DNA of 64,000 bases from Deinococcus hopiensis KR-140 (GTDB taxonomy: Bacteria > Deinococcota > Deinococci > Deinococcales > Deinococcaceae): NCBI GenBank assembly GCA_943327755.2, contig CALPYF020000013.1, forward strand, positions 37,364-101,363. The letters are read 5' to 3'. Below are positions 1 to 7,410 of this stretch, one piece after another. Numbering within the stretch: the first letter of the stretch is position 1; each line of letters begins with the position of its first letter. Below the pieces are notes generated by a model. The model made no database searches, was not told the origin of the DNA, and worked only from the letters and a program-made list of their open reading frames with translations. A program made the translations under genes and the position numbers.

Positions 1-31
1 GAAGTTCCCTGGACTCGGGAAGGGCGGCCGG

Positions 32-1480
32 GTGCAGATCCCACAGCATCTGCACAGCCAACTCGACACGTCCAACCGGATGCGCATCATCCCGTGGGCT
101 GCCGCTGAAGCAGTCGCCCAGGTCCTGCTGGGCCGCGTGGAGGCTGAACGCACTCCCAAGTCCCTCACCGTCCAGACCATCGACAAGGACGGGCAGCCCG
201 TCCTCATGGCCTCCCACCCCGCCCAGGCGACGTGGGTGAATGCCGGGCAGACCGTGCGCCCGTACATCCTCCTGATCGCCGAAGCCCAGCTCGCAGCCAA
301 GCACACCGAACTCGCCGAACGCTGGGGCGAACTCCTGCACACCATCGACCGGCACGCCGTCACCCTCCCCGCCACTGAGGATCAACTGGCCACGCTCAGC
401 TACACCGCTGAATTCAAGGATGATCTCCAGCGCGTCCTGGACACCCTGTACTACACCGGGAAGCTCTACGCGGACACCTGCTCCTGGATCACCGGGCCCC
501 TCTCCGCCCCCGCCGCGTGGACGCATTCCCCGGTCCTCCTCGGGCAGTCCCCCCGCCAGCCCGGCGAGCCCGGTGCGGATCTCAGCGAGGAAGGCCGCCT
601 CACCCGGCGGGCCGCGTACGGCATCCGCGCCCTGCTCGTCGGCCCCACCGGCTGCGGGAAGACCGAACTCGGCAAGCGCGTCGCCCTGTCCACCGGTTCG
701 ACGATCGTCTCCCTCAAGGGCCGCCCCGGTCTGGAGGACCGCGACATGATTGGGTTCATCTCCCCCACCCTGCAGGGCGCCCGCTGGGTGGACGGCCCGC
801 TCGCCCGGGCCATGCGCCTCGCGCAGCAGGGCACACGCACCACCCTCCTGATCGACGAGCTGCTCCGCCTGGACGCGTACCACCGCAACGCCCTGATCGG
901 CCTGCTCGACGACGTCAGCGCCACGGAACTCAAAGCCACGCTGGGCGTCGACGTGCCCGACGGGCGGTACTACACCCTGGATCTCCCCGGCGCCGGTGAA
1001 GTCCTGTACGCCCCGACGCGCCTACTCAGCGTCCTGTGCACCACGAACGCCGGCAGCTCGTACACGCAGAGCGGCGAGCTCGACCCCGCCCTCCTGCGGC
1101 GCTTCCAGCGTGTCATGTTCGTCTCGTACCCTGCCGAGGCGGTCATCATGCCGGTCTACGCGAAGGCGGCCACACCTGGGACGGCGCGCGTCGCGTACGC
1201 CCTGGAAGTGGCCACGCGCAGCATGACGGTCGACCAGGGGCAGCTGCTCGCCCGGCCCATGAACACCGGCATCACCCTGAACTTCCTCGCGGAAGTGCAG
1301 GACCTCGTCCAGGCGGGCCTCTCCGAGACCAACGCCTTGCGCGAGGCGCTGCTCGTCACCGTCACGCCGTTCTGCTGCGAGTTGACCGACGAGGGCCTGC
1401 CCGACCCGGCGGCCGTGAATGCCCTGAAGGCCCGCCTGGAAGAGCAACTCCGCAAGGGCCTGCTTCACAAGGCCGCGTGA
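32..1480 (+). CDS. MoxR-type AAA+ ATPase (5' end may lie outside the window)
   Basis: An AAA+ ATPase of the MoxR/RavA kind, a family that usually remodels or loads a partner protein carrying a VWA domain. The Walker A motif (GPTGCGKT) is near residue 204, Walker B (LLIDE) near 272, the sensor region (CTTNAGS) near 334, and LDPALLRRF near 350 contains the likely arginine finger. The N-terminal 190 residues are not recognised. The frame is open to the left edge, so GTG at 32 is only the first possible start. ATG at 80 is another, and the gene may begin outside the window. A strong terminator follows the stop, then the VWA gene, its likely partner. Confidence 0.85.
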   Translation: MQIPQHLHSQLDTSNRMRIIPWAAAEAVAQVLLGRVEAERTPKSLTVQTIDKDGQPVLMASHPAQATWVNAGQTVRPYILLIAEAQLAAKHTELAERWGELLHTIDRHAVTLPATEDQLATLSYTAEFKDDLQRVLDTLYYTGKLYADTCSWITGPLSAPAAWTHSPVLLGQSPRQPGEPGADLSEEGRLTRRAAYGIRALLVGPTGCGKTELGKRVALSTGSTIVSLKGRPGLEDRDMIGFISPTLQGARWVDGPLARAMRLAQQGTRTTLLIDELLRLDAYHRNALIGLLDDVSATELKATLGVDVPDGRYYTLDLPGAGEVLYAPTRLLSVLCTTNAGSSYTQSGELDPALLRRFQRVMFVSYPAEAVIMPVYAKAATPGTARVAYALEVATRSMTVDQGQLLARPMNTGITLNFLAEVQDLVQAGLSETNALREALLVTVTPFCCELTDEGLPDPAAVNALKARLEEQLRKGLLHKAA

Positions 1481-1487
1481 GGCGGTG

Positions 1488-1509
1488 GCCCCCTCCGGGG
1501 GGCTTTCTT
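1488..1509 (+). terminator. Intrinsic terminator after the AAA+ gene
   Basis: A 6-bp GCCCCC/GGGGGC stem closed by a TCCG tetraloop is followed by TTTCTT. It lies 7 nt after the AAA+ stop codon. It resembles the start-proximal hairpins found downstream but has a T-tract and no ATG at the expected distance. Confidence 0.75.
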
Positions 1510-1523
1510 CATGTGGGGAGTTC

Positions 1524-1546
1524 TGGCCCCCAGACGCTGGGGGCCA
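1524..1546 (+). promoter_or_regulatory. Start-proximal hairpin 1
   Basis: TGGCCCCCA/TGGGGGCCA, 9-bp stem, loop GACGC, then 10 nt to the ATG at 1557. First of a family of 21 hairpins in this window that all begin TGGCC (or GGCC), end GGCCA (or GGCC), and sit 9-12 nt before a start codon. Confidence 0.8.
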
Positions 1547-1556
1547 CGGTATACGC

Positions 1557-3056
1557 ATGACCCAGCAGAAATGGTGGCAGACCCCCCGCATTCAGAAGTG
1601 GGCGTGGGACGCCTGGCGGTACTACTCCTGGCGGCCCACCTACCGCCTCACCCTCACCCCCAGCGAACCGTCCGCCTACGTCGACATGGTCAATCACGTC
1701 GTCGTGTGCAACCCCGAGTACCCGTACCCGCCCCTGCACCTCGCCCGCCACGTGCGTGGCCTACCGGCGGACCTGCACGAGTTCCAGCAGACCTACCTCG
1801 AATCCCTCATCGCGCACGAGGCCGGGCACACGCACCACTCCGGTCTACTCCCCGCGGGGCTGCACGGCCAGCTCGTGAACATGCTCGAGGACGAACGCAT
1901 GGAGCGCCTCACCGCCGTGGACTTCCCGCACCTCACGGCGCTGTTCCAACTGGCAGCGGACGTGGACGCCGCGCACGCCATCGAACAGGGTGGCCTGGGT
2001 GGAGACGTCCTGCGTGGTTGCCTCCTGCACCGCTTCACTGCCCACCATCCCACGTGGTCGTTCACGCCCGATCAAGCGGACGCAGGCCTGTGGCCCGAGG
2101 TGAAGGCGATCGTGGAGGAGGCCTGGGTCGCCCCCACGTACGACGCGGTCGTCGACGCCGCCCGGCGCATCCTGCAGATCCTGAATCTCCCCGAGCAGGC
2201 GCCCGAACGCGAGGAGTTCCGGTTCTTCCTCGATGGAGGTGGGCAGGCCCTGCTGCCGCAGACACCCGGTCCATCCCTCCAGGGGAGTGCCGCTGGAGAC
2301 GGGCCCGGCCAGTTGCACGGTGCGGAGCCCCGCCCGATCAAACCGGAGGTGGATCCGCAGGTGACGCCCCGCGCCGAGTACCTCCAGGCCCAGGTGCATG
2401 GTGAGGCCCGCCGCCTCGCCGCAGCCCTGTGCCCCCCGGCCCTGCCCGACCGGACGCAACCCAGCCGCGACCGCGGCCGCTACCGGTACGACCGGCACGA
2501 GACAGGTAGCGAGCGCCCCTTCGACCTGAAGGTCGGCTCGAAGCGCCCCGGTCCAGCACACCTGCGGCTCGCGATCGACGTGAGCAGCAGCATGAACCAC
2601 CAGGACCGCGTGGCGCACGCCCGGCGCATGGCGTTCATCCTGACGCTGGCCGCGCAGCAGAGCGGCACGCCCATCCTGGCCACCGCGTTCGCCGATGATG
2701 CGCAGACGCTCATTCAGACGGGCACGCTGCCCACCGCCGCCCTGAATGCCGTGGCGGATCTGCAGGCGTACGGCAACACCCGCCTCGCCCCCACACTCCA
2801 GGGCCTGTGGTCCCCCGTCCTGCCCGGCCGGAGTATCACCGTGATCCTCAGCGACGGCGCCCTCATGGAGCGTGATTACACCCAGTGCGCCCAGCTGCGC
2901 GCGCGGCATGATGGCCTCGTCGTGCCGATCCTGCTCGACGTGCAGCCGGACGTGGCGGCCGCGTACGAGCGCGCGTTCGGCCCCTGCGTGCTGATGAGCG
3001 ATCCGGCCCAGCTCACCACACACGTCCTGACATTCCTGCGCACCCTGCTCCGCTGA
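1557..3056 (+). CDS. VWA-domain protein with an HExxH motif, partner of the AAA+ ATPase
   Basis: A 499-residue protein with a C-terminal von Willebrand A domain; the metal-binding MIDAS motif DVSSS is near residue 341. The N-terminal part carries HEAGH at residues 87-91, followed by LEDERME, which resembles a zinc metalloprotease site (HExxH plus a downstream Glu). The middle (about 235-310) is proline/glutamine-rich and probably a linker. MoxR ATPases and VWA proteins commonly work as pairs, and these two are adjacent. The start at 1557 is chosen because it lies exactly 10 nt after start-proximal hairpin 1. Longer in-frame starts would read through that hairpin. Whether the metalloprotease-like site is active is unknown. 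Confidence 0.8.
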   Translation: MTQQKWWQTPRIQKWAWDAWRYYSWRPTYRLTLTPSEPSAYVDMVNHVVVCNPEYPYPPLHLARHVRGLPADLHEFQQTYLESLIAHEAGHTHHSGLLPAGLHGQLVNMLEDERMERLTAVDFPHLTALFQLAADVDAAHAIEQGGLGGDVLRGCLLHRFTAHHPTWSFTPDQADAGLWPEVKAIVEEAWVAPTYDAVVDAARRILQILNLPEQAPEREEFRFFLDGGGQALLPQTPGPSLQGSAAGDGPGQLHGAEPRPIKPEVDPQVTPRAEYLQAQVHGEARRLAAALCPPALPDRTQPSRDRGRYRYDRHETGSERPFDLKVGSKRPGPAHLRLAIDVSSSMNHQDRVAHARRMAFILTLAAQQSGTPILATAFADDAQTLIQTGTLPTAALNAVADLQAYGNTRLAPTLQGLWSPVLPGRSITVILSDGALMERDYTQCAQLRARHDGLVVPILLDVQPDVAAAYERAFGPCVLMSDPAQLTTHVLTFLRTLLR

Positions 3057-3068
3057 ACCCGGCAGGAG

Positions 3069-3092
3069 TGGCCCAGCCAGGGGGCTGGGCCA
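3069..3092 (+). promoter_or_regulatory. Start-proximal hairpin 2
   Basis: TGGCCCAGCC/GGCTGGGCCA, 10-bp stem, loop AGGG, 10 nt to the ATG at 3103. This spacer (CGGGAGGCGT) happens to contain GGAGG, unlike most of the family. Confidence 0.8.
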
Positions 3093-3102
3093 CGGGAGGC
3101 GT

Positions 3103-4215
3103 ATGAGTCTCACCACAGCCATCGATGCCTGCGACCTGCGCGCCCTGATTGCCACGCACTGCGGCGCACCGGCCGCCCGGGGCCTCGGCACCAAGGGCGG
3201 CACCATCCATGATCCCCGCCCCGGCATGCAGGAAGCCGACCCCAGCTTCAGCGTCTGGCGCAACCGCGCCGGAACGTGGATGTGGAAGAAGCGCGGGCGC
3301 AACGCCGGGAGCGGTACCGCCTACACCTTCCTGATCAGCCTCGGCTTCAGCGGCCCGGACGCCCGGGCGGAACTCCTGCGCTTTACGGGCACGCCCGATC
3401 AGGGCTTCACGCCCAGCACCGCCACCGAGAAACCCCCCGTGGACGTCCTCGCACTCGCGCAGGAGGCACTGGCCGACCTCCGCGCGGTCGCGCACCGGGA
3501 CGCCGAGGCACTCCGCCGGCGGCTCACCCCCCTGCACGAGGACCATCCGGCCGCGAAGGACCTCGCCCGGCGGGGCCTGTGGCCCCCCAGTGAACTCGAC
3601 GTCGCCGCCCTCGGGAATGACCTGGTCTTCGCCGTCCGGGGCCCCACCGGGCGCGTCGTGAACTTCAAGCGGCGCGTGCACGGCGCGGCGCGCAGCAAGT
3701 ACTCCGTCATGATTCCCGGCCACGGCACGCCCGCTTGGTGCAACCCCCGGTACGGGCAGGCCAGCCGCCTCCTGGTCATCGAGGGTGAACTCAACGCGGC
3801 CGCGGCCTGGCGAGTCATCCGGGAGTTGGGGTTGGACTTCGACGTGCAGGGCCTGCCCGGCACGGACACCACACCCTTCCTCGAAGGCCTGGACCGCGAG
3901 GTGTGGGTGTACGCCGACGCGGATGAGAGCGGCGAGCGTATGCGGGCCCGCATCCAGGATCTCGCGTTCCGTGTGGGCGCGCCCCGCGTGCGGCAGATCC
4001 CCGCCCTGGCGGAGGGAGACTTCTGCGACGTGCTCGGCCGCGCCGGGGTGCTGGCCCTGGCTGACGTGTTGCACGCTGAGCAGCACCAGGACGTGGAACC
4101 GGACTCCATCGCCCTCTGGCCGGCGCAGCTGGAAGTGCAGCACGCCGCGCGCCTCACCCCCCTGCTCGGCGTCACGCAGGATTACGCAGGCTGGCCCCTG
4201 ATGACCCGCTCCTGA
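3103..4215 (+). CDS. TOPRIM-domain, primase-like protein
   Basis: A 370-residue protein with a TOPRIM fold in its C-terminal half. LLVIEGELNAAA near residue 224 supplies the conserved Glu, and VWVYADADESG near 268-278 supplies the DxD pair. The N-terminal 90 residues look like the region before TOPRIM in plasmid primases (PSFSVWRN...WMWKKRG...TAYTFL), but no CHC2 zinc ligands are visible. TOPRIM proteins of this build usually prime or bind single-stranded DNA during plasmid replication; here that is inferred. The start is fixed by the hairpin 10 nt upstream. A hairpin with a 12-bp stem follows the stop codon. Confidence 0.75.
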   Translation: MSLTTAIDACDLRALIATHCGAPAARGLGTKGGTIHDPRPGMQEADPSFSVWRNRAGTWMWKKRGRNAGSGTAYTFLISLGFSGPDARAELLRFTGTPDQGFTPSTATEKPPVDVLALAQEALADLRAVAHRDAEALRRRLTPLHEDHPAAKDLARRGLWPPSELDVAALGNDLVFAVRGPTGRVVNFKRRVHGAARSKYSVMIPGHGTPAWCNPRYGQASRLLVIEGELNAAAAWRVIRELGLDFDVQGLPGTDTTPFLEGLDREVWVYADADESGERMRARIQDLAFRVGAPRVRQIPALAEGDFCDVLGRAGVLALADVLHAEQHQDVEPDSIALWPAQLEVQHAARLTPLLGVTQDYAGWPLMTRS

Positions 4216-4225
4216 ACCCCACGCC

Positions 4226-4257
4226 CACGCCCCCCACTTGACACGGTGGGGGGCGTG
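4226..4257 (+). terminator. Probable terminator after the TOPRIM gene
   Basis: A 12-bp perfect stem (CACGCCCCCCAC with its complement), 8-nt loop, followed by a moderately T-rich TTGCTCTTCATT. TTGACA occurs in the loop, but no credible -10 box follows at the right distance. Confidence 0.55.
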
Positions 4258-4273
4258 TTGCTCTTCATTGAGC

Positions 4274-4690
4274 ATGATCAAGGTGATGACCAGCAAGGAT
4301 GGACCCGTGTGCGCCGCGTACCGCTGGCCGATCGGCGAGGCGATCGTCGACGCCTTGCGCGCCATGTACCCCGCGCAGCGCGTCTGGATGGTCCCCAGCA
4401 CCGCCGCCGAGGTGGAGAAACTCGGGCTGGAAGTCCTGACCACCGTGCAGGACACGGAACGGGCCGACGCGTACCGGGTGGCCATCCAGGGTGAGCGCGT
4501 GGAGCGCGCCCTGCACCGCCGCACCCTGCGCGGTCTCGTCCGCCGGGGCGCGGTCTTCCACAACGGCACTGCCACGGGCGAAGCGACCAGCATGGAGGAA
4601 GCCGAACGACTCGCCCGGGAGACGTACGACGAGGCCGTCCCGAAACTGAACCTGAACCTGCGCGATCTGCTCGGCCTGCCGCCCCTTTAG
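4274..4690 (+). CDS. Hypothetical protein (138 aa)
   Basis: Soluble protein of unknown function. Its first half has an alternating pattern (AIVDALRAMYPAQRVWMVPSTAAEVEKLGLEVL) that suggests a small alpha/beta domain, and the C-terminus is helical. The start at 4274 is the first ATG after the upstream terminator; 4238 would begin inside that hairpin. No clear Shine-Dalgarno is seen. Codon use matches the neighbours, so the gene is probably real, but no family is recognised. Confidence 0.6.
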   Translation: MIKVMTSKDGPVCAAYRWPIGEAIVDALRAMYPAQRVWMVPSTAAEVEKLGLEVLTTVQDTERADAYRVAIQGERVERALHRRTLRGLVRRGAVFHNGTATGEATSMEEAERLARETYDEAVPKLNLNLRDLLGLPPL

Positions 4691-4693
4691 GTG

Positions 4694-4713
4694 TGGCCTC
4701 CTGGCGGAGGCCA
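4694..4713 (+). promoter_or_regulatory. Start-proximal hairpin 3
   Basis: TGGCCTCC/GGAGGCCA, 8-bp stem, loop TGGC, 10 nt to an ATG at 4724 that opens only a 33-codon frame. The next full gene starts at 4899. Confidence 0.75.
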
Positions 4714-4723
4714 GGTCAGGGTC

Positions 4724-4825
4724 ATGCACCCCACCCGACTCCGCCGCGAGAGCGCCCCGCACCGTGCCCCCCGCAGTCTCCCCCACCGGCCCAGCCTGCA
4801 CCAGCCACGCCTCCCCCACCGATGA
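4724..4825 (+). CDS. Possible 33-aa ORF behind hairpin 3
   Basis: A short, Arg/Pro/His-rich frame whose ATG lies at the exact 10-nt distance from hairpin 3 that marks real starts elsewhere in the window. The peptide resembles nothing known, and its composition is what GC-rich non-coding DNA would give. It could be a leader peptide or a decayed gene, or the ATG may be chance. Confidence 0.25.
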   Translation: MHPTRLRRESAPHRAPRSLPHRPSLHQPRLPHR

Positions 4826-4898
4826 TCCCACCACAGGCCGCACGCGAACCGCGTGCGGCCACGTCCTGCATGGAACGACCTTCCACCAGGAGACCCCC

Positions 4899-5510
4899 AT
4901 GATCGAGATCCCGAAGACCTTCGAAGAGCAGGCCGCCCAGCGCATGACCCTCTACGCGGACGCCCTCCACACCCATGGCGTGTTCCCCGGCGCGCCCCTC
5001 GCGTTCGTGGGTGTCCTCACCACCGGCCTACCCGGCGAGGTCATCGAACTGGCCCTGATCACTCCGGGTGCCGAGCACGTCTGGCGCGCCCAGCCACTCG
5101 GGTCCATCGAGGGAGGTGCGTACCGGCGGCATGGCCTCACGACCCTGGACCTCGCGAGCGAGCCGCCCTTCACCCAGGTGTACCCGCAGGTGCTGGAGGT
5201 TCTGCAGTCCGCCGGTCCGGTCACCCTGATCGCGTGGGCGGGGCGCTTCATCACGGCGGCCGTGGCCGCCAGCCTTCCACCGGGTACACCGCCCCTGACG
5301 CCACTGGACCTCCAGGCGATCGTGGACGAGCAGGACTGGACGCTGAATCCGTACGCGCGGTACCTGCCGAGCCTGCCCGGCATGGGGTACACGGTCGAGA
5401 CGCCGCAGATCGACCCGGCCAGTGCGCTCAGTCACGCGCGCGCGCTCCAGGCCGTCACGGCAGCGCTGCTGGAGCGCCGCTCCACACGAACCATCCCACC
5501 CCGCTGGTGA
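4899..5510 (+). CDS. Degenerate DnaQ/DEDD exonuclease-like protein
   Basis: A 203-residue protein whose layout follows the epsilon/DnaQ 3'-5' exonuclease fold. AFVGVLTTGLPGEVIELALI near residue 30 aligns with the ExoI motif (normally DxETTG..IIEIA). RRHGLTTLDL...PPFTQVYPQVLEVL aligns with the HGIT segment, and LIAWAGRFI with ExoII (normally AHNAxFD). The catalytic acidic residues of ExoI and the Asn/Asp of ExoII are replaced, so it is probably inactive as a nuclease and may act as a nucleic-acid-binding or decoy subunit. AGGAG at 4888-4892 lies 6 nt before the ATG and decides the start. It ends just before a terminator. Confidence 0.55.
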   Translation: MIEIPKTFEEQAAQRMTLYADALHTHGVFPGAPLAFVGVLTTGLPGEVIELALITPGAEHVWRAQPLGSIEGGAYRRHGLTTLDLASEPPFTQVYPQVLEVLQSAGPVTLIAWAGRFITAAVAASLPPGTPPLTPLDLQAIVDEQDWTLNPYARYLPSLPGMGYTVETPQIDPASALSHARALQAVTAALLERRSTRTIPPRW

Positions 5511-5533
5511 TCCAGCACGTGTAACTCAAGGAA

Positions 5534-5562
5534 GTGGCCGCAGATGCGGCCACCTTTCCCTT
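5534..5562 (+). terminator. Intrinsic terminator after the DnaQ-like gene
   Basis: GTGGCCGC/GCGGCCAC stem with loop AGAT, followed by CTTTCCCTT. It shares the TGGCC/GGCCA ends of the start-proximal hairpins but has a T-rich tail and no start codon 10 nt away. Confidence 0.7.
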
Positions 5563-5615
5563 CGAGAACGTCAGAGATGGCCTGTCCGCGATGCGGCCCG
5601 GCCCCGCCAGCGCGC

Positions 5616-6350
5616 ATGTTGTATTTCGCGAGCACGAGCAGTGACTTGGACGACCTGGACGCCCACCCGGACATTGGGGTGATGACCGGACCGCGCGTGG
5701 GTGGACTGGGCAGCATACTGACGTCCCAGCGCCCCTGGGCGTCGGACTGCGACGCCCTGAGCAAGCACGGCTTCCACTATGACGAGTTCGTCGAGCACCT
5801 GCGGCGCGTGCACGACCCGGAGTTGATCGCCCGCTGCCAGTTCGTGGTGGTCCCCGATGTCCCCGGTTGCGGACGCAGCACCCTCGCGGCATTCCACGCG
5901 GCCGCGCCGGAACTCGCCGAACTGGGGTTCCCCCTCGCGTACTGCCTGCAAGACGGTGCAGAGGAACTGGAGTTGCCGCCCTGCGACGTGGCCTTCCTGG
6001 GCGGCAGTGACCCCTGGCGGGAGGCGGTTGGCGCCGCGCTCCTGGAACGGGCGGCCGCTGAATGCCTGCGAACCCACGTGGGCCGCGTGAACAGCGCGCG
6101 GCGCGTCCGGCACCTGAGTTTCTGCCATTGCGACAGCGTGGACGGCACGTACGTGGGCTTCCGAGGCGTGGAGCGGGGCGCGCGGGAGATCGGGTCGTGG
6201 CTGCGGGGCGCGGCGGATGAGAAGCTGCTGGGCGCGGCGGACCTGCGGGCCATGACGCTGGACCCGGCGCGCGTGGCGCGCTGGCGGGAGCGGCGTCGCC
6301 CCGCCCCGCGGTGGGGCGAGATGCAGCCCGGCACTGAGCGGCTGTTCTGA
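5616..6350 (+). CDS. TGT-fold (tRNA-guanine transglycosylase-like) protein
   Basis: A 244-residue protein resembling the TIM-barrel family that includes tRNA-guanine transglycosylase and the DNA-modifying DpdA proteins. Successive barrel motifs are visible: IGVMTGPRVGG, PWASDCDALS (where DSGGF would stand), VVVPDVPG with an Asp, AYCLQDG, VAFLGGSDPW, GRVNSARR and CDSVDGTY. Enzymes of this fold exchange guanine for a 7-deazaguanine in tRNA or DNA. Substrate and activity here are inferred, and no deazaguanine synthesis genes are in the window. ATG 5577 is an alternative start. A second TGT-fold gene lies at 27143. Confidence 0.6.
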   Translation: MLYFASTSSDLDDLDAHPDIGVMTGPRVGGLGSILTSQRPWASDCDALSKHGFHYDEFVEHLRRVHDPELIARCQFVVVPDVPGCGRSTLAAFHAAAPELAELGFPLAYCLQDGAEELELPPCDVAFLGGSDPWREAVGAALLERAAAECLRTHVGRVNSARRVRHLSFCHCDSVDGTYVGFRGVERGAREIGSWLRGAADEKLLGAADLRAMTLDPARVARWRERRRPAPRWGEMQPGTERLF

Positions 6351-6367
6351 GGCATGCACGGGGCACC

Positions 6368-6396
6368 TTGTAAAAAGTGTTCAACATTTGTACCTT
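6368..6396 (+). promoter_or_regulatory. Promoter of parA1, with dyad
   Basis: TTGTAA (6368-6373), 17 nt, TACCTT (6391-6396), then 6 nt to the GTG at 6403. The -10 box fits TANNNT directly before a start codon, the leaderless arrangement. The region is AT-rich against its surroundings. It holds the dyad TGTTCAACA (6378-6386) inside a longer imperfect palindrome, a likely operator for the encoded regulator. Confidence 0.6.
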
Positions 6397-6402
6397 ACTC
6401 TC

Positions 6403-7410
6403 GTGCCCCGAAAGAAGCGGACCCCAGATCAGCGACCGGAGGGCGTGGTGCTCACCTCTCAGCTCCGCCAGCAACTGCCCGCCGTCCTGAGCGCGGTGCA
6501 GCGTGGGCAGGAGTTCACCCTGAGGCACTACGCCACCGACGTGGCCCGCATCGTTCCCCTCACGACCGTACCCAAGGAGACCCCCATGCGCCCCACCATG
6601 ACTGTCCTCGCCACCTACAACCAGGCTGGCGGCAGCGGCAAGACCAGCCTCACCCGCGACCTGGGCTACGCACTCGCCACTCGCGGTCACCGGGTTCTCC
6701 TCATTGACGCAGACCCCCAGGCCAGCCTCACGCGGTGGCTCGGCCTCTTCCAAACCCCTGAAGACGGCTCGGTCCCTGCAGCCCTGAGCGTCCAGGCCAC
6801 CATCCGCCAGGTGCTCGACGAGACCGCCGACACCCTCCCTCAACCGATCCCAGCCTTCGACATGGACGTCATCCCCTCGAACCGCCACCTCAAAGGCGCC
6901 GAACTCTACCTGAGTGGACAGCTCCCCGAAGAACAGGGCCGACTGCGCCGCGCCATTCAAGCCCTCAGTGACCGCTACGACTACGTCCTGATTGACACAC
7001 CCCCCGCGGACAACGCTCTCGTCCTGGCCTGCATTGCCGCAAGCGATCTGATGATCATGCCTGTCACCGGCTCAAAGGGCCTGGACAACATCGACAACGT
7101 CAGCCGGGTCATTCGGCAGGCCCGTGCCATCAACCCGGGCCTGAACTTCGGTCTGTTCGTCGTCACTGGCTACAACAAAAATCTTCTCCACGACGCCGAG
7201 GTATACGACGCCCTGACGCAGGTGTATGCCGATCTCGGCCCCACCGCGCCGCCCATCGCCTTCCGCCCCGGCATCTACAAGGATGCGCCCAACGCGATGC
7301 AGCCCGTCGCGGTGTACCGACCCAAGAGTCCGGCCGTGCAGGAGATCGATGCCGTCACGGACGCGGTCGTGCATGCTGCCGCCCGCCAAGCTCAGCTGGT
7401 GGCCCCATGA
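6403..7410 (+). CDS. parA: ParA partition ATPase with an N-terminal Phd-like domain
   Basis: A deviant Walker ATPase that drives plasmid partition with the overlapping parB. Walker A (QAGGSGKTS) is near residue 75, the A' region (LLIDADPQASLTRWL) near 103, and Walker B (VLIDTPP) follows. Unusually, residues about 14-53 (VLTSQLRQQLPAVLSAVQRGQ, then RHYATDVARIVPL) read like a Phd/YefM antitoxin DNA-binding domain. Two starts are supported: GTG 6403, 6 nt behind a TANNNT box (335 aa), and an internal ATG 6586 preceded by AAGGAG (274 aa, a normal ParA start). Two products, only one with the DNA-binding extension, are therefore plausible. It ends with an ATGA overlap to parB. Confidence 0.88.
   Translation: MPRKKRTPDQRPEGVVLTSQLRQQLPAVLSAVQRGQEFTLRHYATDVARIVPLTTVPKETPMRPTMTVLATYNQAGGSGKTSLTRDLGYALATRGHRVLLIDADPQASLTRWLGLFQTPEDGSVPAALSVQATIRQVLDETADTLPQPIPAFDMDVIPSNRHLKGAELYLSGQLPEEQGRLRRAIQALSDRYDYVLIDTPPADNALVLACIAASDLMIMPVTGSKGLDNIDNVSRVIRQARAINPGLNFGLFVVTGYNKNLLHDAEVYDALTQVYADLGPTAPPIAFRPGIYKDAPNAMQPVAVYRPKSPAVQEIDAVTDAVVHAAARQAQLVAP

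Noticed and set aside
4238..4266. TTGACA followed by AT-containing sequence as a promoter for the 4274 gene
   Set aside because: TTGACA lies in the loop of a strong terminator-like stem and no acceptable -10 box occurs at 16-18 bp.
3013..4593. A 526-codon minus-strand frame opposite the TOPRIM gene
   Set aside because: Shadow; the plus strand has a hairpin-marked start and TOPRIM motifs.
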